Assembly: GCA_036874045.1 (NCBI GenBank)
Contig: CM072342.1
Location: 8,578,501 to 8,642,500, forward strand
Source: Cymodocea nodosa
Lineage: Eukaryota > Streptophyta > Magnoliopsida > Alismatales > Cymodoceaceae
DNA length: 64,000 bases
Direction: 5' to 3'
Under the pieces are notes generated by a model. The model was not told where the DNA came from. It worked only from the letters and a program-made list of their open reading frames with translations, and ran no database searches. A program made the translations under genes and the position numbers. This document shows positions 57,749 through 64,000 of the stretch, piece after piece (position 1 is the first letter of the stretch; each line of letters starts with the position of its first letter).

Positions 57749-60700
57749 TATTAGGACCAAATGACTCACTAGAGGGGGGTAAATGGTGATCTAAATATAC
57801 TTTTAAGCTTTTTCTAACTTATTTGAATGTTTAGTATGCATAAGTATTAAACAAATAATTAAACATGCATAATCGAATAAATAAATAAAAACACAAGGAA
57901 TTTTTTAAGTGGTTCACCAACTTGGCTAGTCCACTGTTCGTGTTTTCCCAATACTACACTAGAAAAACTTGGATTTGTTACTTCTATTTTTTCTTAGTTA
58001 ATTTATCTTTATGCCTATTCTTTCTTTTAGAAGTAAACAAACAACCTTTAATACAATTTAGATATTAATTCCAATTTGTACTTTAACTGCAAGTGCACAG
58101 TGTCTATTGTATCAGTATACAAGTACAGGTCCATCCCATAGAGAATTGCTGACGAATTTAAGAAATGTTTGGTTGTGAACAATTCAAATTTATATTCAAT
58201 AAGCACTCCGTTGAGTTACAATTAACTCAACGGACTAAGTTCGTTGAGTTATGGATAACTCAACGGACTATCCTCGTGGACTTAAGTTAACTCCACGAGC
58301 CTGTCTCTTCTTTATAATACTGCTAATTACAGAGGAATTTGACCAACCATTGGGCGATTCCACAGATTGTAAATAACATCAATTAAGCTTTTTAATGCTA
58401 GTTAACATTGGATTTATCATTATGTAATACTAACATTTAGATGATTCAAACAGTAACCATTAAAATCTTTAAGTTGTTTTGTATGAACCAATTTCAGTAA
58501 ACTGTAAAATTAAAACTAACATAAAACAATCATAAAATTGATAAAGATAACATTAATCACGATACAACACCAACAATACAACACTCAAATACAACATACA
58601 AACAAAGATAAATTGTTTTTGGTATTTTTGTTTTGATGTGATGGGTGAAAGGTGAAATGTAAAGTAATTTCACTTGACAGTAAATACTTCCGACACTACT
58701 TGCAACGTGATTACACCACTGAAAATTGAACCACTTACAATTCTGTCTCCTCTCCCTATAGAATCGTGAGTCCAGAATTGCAAAATGATCTCCTCTTCAG
58801 CATATAGACATCAACCCGAAGCCAAGGCTAAAAGCTTTACGATCTCTTGAAATATGAGTTGGCGCTTGGTGAAAATGTCTTCCCTTCCTGCAACGCGATC
58901 ACTCCTCATAGTGGTTGTCAGGCATTGTGTTTGGCTCGGAATCGACTCGACATCAAGCAAGTATCCTCACAGACCTCCAATGATTGGTGATTATGGTGGT
59001 GATACGATGGTTGGTGTGATACTTCGGAGAATCGCCGATACTATCTATAGAAAGCTCGATGCTCCTCCTCTATATACACTAGCCGTCCATTGATCACACC
59101 CTTTCTTTTTTTTCTTCTTTTCTTTTATATTTCTTCAGTGGTAACTGCTTCTACTTGAATGGTCAGTTGGATTTCCTTCCTTCAGATCAATGACGATGAT
59201 TTCTTTCTCCCTATGCGATTGAATTCCTGCGTGATACATGCAAACGTGGTTTTTCCTTCCAACTGTTTGTTCCTGCAATTGCTACAGTGGCATATTAGAA
59301 AATATATAGTCCGTGGAGTTACAGATAACTCAACGGACTTCCTTCGTTGATTTAATTATAAAACACGTGCAAAAATAACAACTTAAGTTTATAACGCTAA
59401 CCTAATGCGTTGCCTTAGTGTATTTTCATGTAACTCAATGCGTGCAGTTATACTAACTTAATGAGTTATAACGTAAGTAAATCTACCAGCTCTCAACACG
59501 TGTCAGCAGCAGTTTAAACATAAAATAACATTCCGAAGAGTTACAGGTATAACTATCCGATGCTCAGATGCATTTTCGGATACTTAAGAATTTCACAGCC
59601 TGCAATTTACCAACAGTTCATAAATGTACTAAATTAACATTAATTCCCCAAAATTAAGCAAATTCTTCAATTAAAGCATATAACAGTGCAATTATAACAT
59701 AATGGCTTAATTCTCATATGATAAGCTAAATATTATGCAATTAACCATCATTTAACCGTTAATAATATGCACTTTTTCATTCTAAACATCCACCCTCAAC
59801 GTTCACTTGGGCTTGACTAAGTGCTTCAACATTTACATACACTGCTTTCAAGTCAAAGTAAGAACCAACTATTCACTTGAGCTTTCTGGTTGTAGCTCTA
59901 ACCAACCACTCAAAAGTTTTTAGGTCAAAACTTCAATAAACCAACCTCTTGAGTTTTCAGGTCGAAACTTAAACCAACAACTTAAGTATAGTTTTCAGGT
60001 TGAATCCACAAACCAAATGATCCTTCTTGGATTAGACTTTCAACAGTTGGAGAGCTTTAAGAATCTTATTATACATCCAACTTTTAACTTATTCTCTACT
60101 ATATATGATCTAAAGTATGCTTTCTTCTATATGGTAGATGATCTACAATATCTATTCTATCTTTGATTGTAATTGTATATTTGATCTCACTTTTTAGCTC
60201 TACTTAATGTTTGAATAATTTGGTTGTATTTATACTTGCAAATCCAACGATCATATTTTCAACTTTAAGAATCCTCTTGTACATCCAACTTTTAACTTAT
60301 TCTCTATTGTATATGATCTAAAGTATGCTTTCTTCTATATGGTAGATGATCTGCAATATCTATTCTATCTCTGATTGTGATTGTATATTTGATCTCACTT
60401 TTTAGCTCTACTTAATGTTTGAATAATCTAGTTGTATTTATACTTGTAAATCCAATGATCATTTTTTCTCTTCAATGGATTTATTTTGTTGTACTTTGAT
60501 TATTGACAGTCCTAAATATAGTAAGTTACCATTCAATATAATTCAAATATATTGTATTCTTGAAACCTTCCAAAAATTTGATCGACTATCTTGAAACTAT
60601 CTGAAAAGCTTGAACAGTTATTTTGTAACTATTTGAAAAACTCAAACAGTTATTACTTTAGGCTTGTCACATGAATCTTTAAGTTCTACAAGTAAGTCTT

Positions 60701-61220
60701 CTTAGTTTCAAATAGTTTATTTGAAACCCTTCGAAAACTCGAATAATTATTTTGTAATTATCTAAAAAGCTTGAATAGTTATCTATAACTATCTGAAAAA
60801 CTTGAACAGTTATCCTTTTATGTTTGTCACATGATTCTTTAAGTTTTACACATGAGCCTTCTTAGTTTCAAACAATTTGCTTGAAACCCTTTGAGAACTC
60901 AAACAGTTATTTTATAACTATCCAAAAAACTCGAACAGTTATCTTGTAACTATTCGAAAAACTTTTTCATCTTGCAATTGTTCTATAATTTGAAATTCAG
61001 ATAGTTTAACTTGAGCTTCTGGATGGTTTAACTTAAACCTTTCAAAAATCCTTTCCCTTCAAACTATTTCTCCTAGAACCTTTCGATTAATTCTAAAACT
61101 ATTCGATCAACTATGAAACCTTTTGATTGTTCTTTCTTCTATTTATTCATCTTCCAACCTGTGAAATACATATGCTTCTCACATAGGTTTTTACATTATC
61201 AAAATTTAGAGGTTCTTTCA
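57749..61220 (-). repeat. 3' LTR of Copia-2 (Sirevirus-like), split by a solo gypsy LTR
   Basis: The minus strand starts TGAAAGAACCTC (61220) right after a polypurine tract and ends CTAGTGAGTCATTTGGTCCT... at 57749. Without the insert it is about 1.61 kb. It is the same family as the solo LTR 47415-49205 (shared CCTATGTGAG, GTGAAGCCC, and the repeated TTTCAGGTC-type text at 59870-60010). Motif (b) arms at 60580-61110. Confidence 0.8.
57935..59788 (-). repeat. solo LTR of the Gyp-5 family inserted in the Copia-2 LTR
   Basis: On the minus strand it begins TGTTTAGAATG (59788) and ends GGGAAAACACGAACA (57935). The 5-bp duplication TCCAC stands at 57930-57934 and 59789-59793. 1854 bases, no internal region. 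Motif (a) at 58195-58300, motif (b) at 59520-59585. Small ORFs (58854-59093, 59159-59350) are LTR sequence. Confidence 0.93.
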
Positions 61221-62250
61221 ATCTTCCCCTTTTTGATAATGATGAAAAACCTTTACATTAAATTACATATATTTCACTTCCTAGATTGTTTCTATATAGT
61301 GAATCACATAGAACATAAATAATACAAAGATTTACAATTTGTACAATATAATAGAGATAATTTCTCCCCCTGTCTATGTGTTGGGAACATTTCAATATTG
61401 TAATTGTCATATTCTTCTCTTCCTTTTTGTCATTAAATAAAAGGAGTTCCTTATTTTTTCTTTTTTGATATAACTATCATATTTCTCCCCTTTTTGTCAT
61501 TCAAGTATAAGTTGAGTTTTCTGAACTTTTCTCCTTTTGACAAATTTTCAATTACTTTAGCATTCAATTGTTAATTTTGCATTAAGTATCAATTGTCTAT
61601 GGCCGATGTCAATTGTTGGGATATTTTCATAACTATAGTCTACAATCTAATTAGTTCTCTCCCTTTGATGCTATAATACTTTCCTCTTTCTCATTCGAGC
61701 ATTGCATCATCTATAAGTACTACAAACAATCAAATGTCAATTGTTAATATGCCAATTGATAATAATTCAATTAATATTTATGGTTGCTGCCACATGCTCT
61801 TCCCCTATTTATACGGAGGTTTTCTAATTCTAAGTAATAAGCTCCTTTTATAATTTTCATTTTGAACTAGAGCTACATTCTAAATTTCCTTCATATAATA
61901 GGTTCTCCCCCTACTTATATGCTTTTCCTTACAAACAAATTTGTTGCACCTGTTTTGCAAAATGTCATTTATGATACCAATTGTTAATTTCAAACATCAT
62001 AAATGATCCTTCATCATTTAGCTTCTAATTCCCTACTTCAAGAGGTTCTTTCAATTATATGCACTAGATAATTTGATGTTTGTCATCTCTATACCAATTA
62101 ATGATGCCTCTTGTGATATCAACTATTGTTGTCATCTGATTTCCAAATGTTCTACCTTTTCTAATTAATTTTCAAATTTTGATCGCTGAAAGTGATTTGA
62201 AACTATAAGCTAACTACTCCCCCTAAATAATACAATTCTGCAATTTAAAT
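61221..62250 (-). mobile_element. 3' internal tail of Copia-2 with repeated polypurine tracts
   Basis: No gene is seen. On the minus strand purine tracts of the AAAAAGGGGAAGAT or TAGGGGGAG kind recur at about 61221-61236, 61360-61370, 61482-61495, 61790-61800, 61905-61915 and 62218-62227, with weaker ones between. Repeated polypurine motifs before the 3' LTR are a known Sirevirus trait. The first one abuts the LTR. The element breaks at about 62250-62300 into Gyp-7. Confidence 0.65.
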
Positions 62251-62299
62251 TGAAATAGATTTTAGTACTTATATAATTTGATTAAAATTAAAGTAATTT

Positions 62300-64000
62300 T
62301 GTCAATTGTAGGAATTAGAATTGTTCTGTAAATTTTTGTAAAGTTGGATAATTGTTATTATGAATCTGCTATAACAATCTGAAATTTCACTACAATTATT
62401 TGAAACCTTTCGATAGCTAAAATTGTAAATTTTTTTTTTTTTGAGAACTGTAATTGCTTAAATGTTATATTTAGAATCTTATATAAGATACTACAATACT
62501 TTACTATTAATACAAATCTAGGTATAGTATTTTATGTTTTTACTAAATTTTATGAGTTTAACAGTTTCACGGTTTTAAAAAGAAATCAGAATGCTTAATT
62601 GAAATTCAGGTAATTATTTGAAATCTTGAAAGAGATGAAATGTTGAATTTTGGATTAAATGAAATACATATGATCAAGGAAACATTTAATTTGATGGATT
62701 AAACTTGTAGAATGATTTATGTGTAAATCTTATTAAACTATAGAAAAAGTATGAGCTTATTGATATGGATTCATATTTTTTAGTAGATTGTAGAAGCAGG
62801 ATTATATGAGATTTGTGTTTTATTGCATTTGTATTAATGAAATACATATATATACTATGTTGAAAAGAAAAACAAAAGAGAAAAGAGGAAAACCTTGAGA
62901 GTTTATTGATTTGTTTGATCACGAGCCTTTTGTACTTAAGCATATAGGTATGTAAGGATTATTGACTTAAAAAAGGACTCTTTAAATCTAGCAACCTAAG
63001 ATCATGATAAGATCTAGGATTGTTGACTAAAAGCTCAATACATGAGCACACTAAAAAGCTCTTGTATGATTCAAGCTTTTCAAATTAGCTTTTAAAGTAA
63101 AAATATGCATATACTGTTCTAAAAAGATGAAAGTATTTTATTAAAATACAGATATCTTTTGAATCAAGTATATTCTCTGTTATTTATGATTACTAAAGTA
63201 TGAATCTAGAATTAGACTTTTAAAGTTATTTATTTGAGATACAATTCATTATTCTTCTTATTTTAATCATATTGAGTAGAATTATGTTTTGTATGCAGTT
63301 GAAATTTATTTTGAAAATCATATTGAAAAATTCAGGATAATAAATGTTTGAAAAAATTGATAGTGTAACTACCACCTATTTTATGTAGTATATTTTGTAA
63401 GTTACGAATGTTTGTAATATATTTGCAAGGGAGGATGAAAAATAAAGTTAAATTAGATTATTGAATTATATAGGATATCTTTATATTAATCTAATCTTAG
63501 TATATTGAAGATACAAAATGAAGAAATATTTTTCATTAGGAATACTGATTTCTGAAGAAAAGAAATAGTTCTAGCACTTTAGAAAGACTTGTTAACTAGA
63601 TCATATTAGTTTGCTAAGGGACTAGCAAAAGTTAAGTATGAGGGAAGTGTTTAGAATGGAAAATTGCATAATAGTAACTGTTAAATAATGGTTAATTGCA
63701 TTATATTTAGCTTATCATATGAGAATTAAGCCATTATGTTATAATTGCATGATTATATGCCTTAATTAAAGAATGTGCATAATTCTAGTAAATTAGCATT
63801 AATGAAGTATATTTTGAATTGTCGGTGAGTTATAGGCTTTTTAATTCCTAAATATCCAAAATGTCTGTTATTTCAAAGAGTTACATTTTATGTACCAGAT
63901 AGTTGTATTTTGAATGCTTAAAGAGTACTTTATTATTGTTTCAAGGACAGGTGTTGAAACCTTAATACATGACTTAAGTGGTTTTTTGGTAACTTAAAGG
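62300..64000 (+). mobile_element. Gyp-7: 3' UTR and start of the 3' LTR of a Gyp-5-family element
   Basis: 62300-63647 aligns with 49440-50739 of Gyp-5 (ATGTTATATTTAGAA, CACGGTTTTAAAA, GATTAAATGAAATACATATG, the CCTAAGATC block), at lower identity than Gyp-2. The terminal tract (GAGGGAAG) ends at 63647 and the LTR starts TGTTTAGAATGG at 63648, running beyond the window. The F-box gene, gag and internal polypurine tract are not seen. Copia-2 cut or inserted at its left end. The ORF at 62943-62686 is chance. Confidence 0.75.
63648..64000 (+). repeat. partial 3' LTR of Gyp-7
   Basis: TGTTTAGAATGG start; the first 350 bases align with the Gyp-5 LTR start (ATGGTTAATTGCATTATATTTAGCTTATC, split here as a long shared run; then the GAATTGTCGGTGAGTTA text). 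More diverged than the other copies; continues past 64000. Confidence 0.8.

Noticed and set aside
1-64000. tRNA or other structured RNA genes
   Set aside because: The only tRNA-related text found is the primer-binding sites; no cloverleaf with A and B boxes was recognised by eye.

Overview
The window looks like gene-poor, AT-rich heterochromatin from a flowering plant. Apart from one F-box gene carried by a retrotransposon, nearly every recognisable part belongs to plant LTR retrotransposons (Ty3/gypsy of the Athila/Tat type, and Sirevirus-like Ty1/copia) or to one LINE. They are nested in one another and mostly decayed. I found no tRNA or rRNA gene, no CRISPR array and no ordinary host gene.

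Layout, left to right (element names are mine). Copia-1 tail and 3' LTR (1 to about 2110, +). Gyp-1 (about 2111-10822, -): ORFX, integrase, RNase H/RT, primer-binding site and a partial 5' LTR, with an unrelated solo LTR (7234-9414) in its RT. Gyp-2 (10823-15491, -): 3' LTR, long 3' UTR and a broken F-box gene. LINE fragment (15492-18044, +) whose endonuclease region is partly duplicated. Gyp-3 (18045-24384, -): integrase to 5' LTR. Gyp-4 (24385-24871 and 52949-53268, +): an RT fragment split by Gyp-5. Gyp-5 (24872-52948, +): a 28-kb element flanked by the 5-bp duplication gtatt. Then an LTR (53269-55030, -), a protease fragment (55031-55857, -), an LTR-like block (55858-57289), a Sirevirus-like 3' LTR and tail, Copia-2 (57289 to about 62250, -), split by a solo gypsy LTR (57935-59788), and the 3' part of Gyp-7 (about 62300-64000, +).

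Gyp-5 is the remarkable object. Its order is 5' LTR, PBS, zinc-knuckle ORF, protease, RT-RNase H, integrase, ORFX, a nine-copy 1.125-kb tandem array, capsid-type gag, F-box gene, long 3' UTR with two polypurine tracts, 3' LTR. The capsid half of gag therefore lies at the 3' end, 10 kb past pol, while the nucleocapsid knuckle stays next to the PBS. Each array unit looks like a promoter plus 5' UTR (TATA-like run, possible 86-nt intron) ending in the first 15 or so codons of gag, so the capsid gene and the F-box gene may form a second transcription unit. Gyp-3, with a different LTR, also has its zinc knuckles directly after the PBS with no capsid between, and Gyp-2 keeps the F-box gene in the same place. 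These traits therefore look like lineage features rather than accidents of one copy.

Short inverted-repeat motifs recur throughout: (a) GTTGAGTTA..TAACTCAAC, (b) CGGATAGTTA..TAACTATCCG and (c) CGGTT..AACCG. They occur in LTRs of both superfamilies, in intergenic spacers and in every array unit. Identity estimates are by eye. Family names rest on motif recognition, not on a search.
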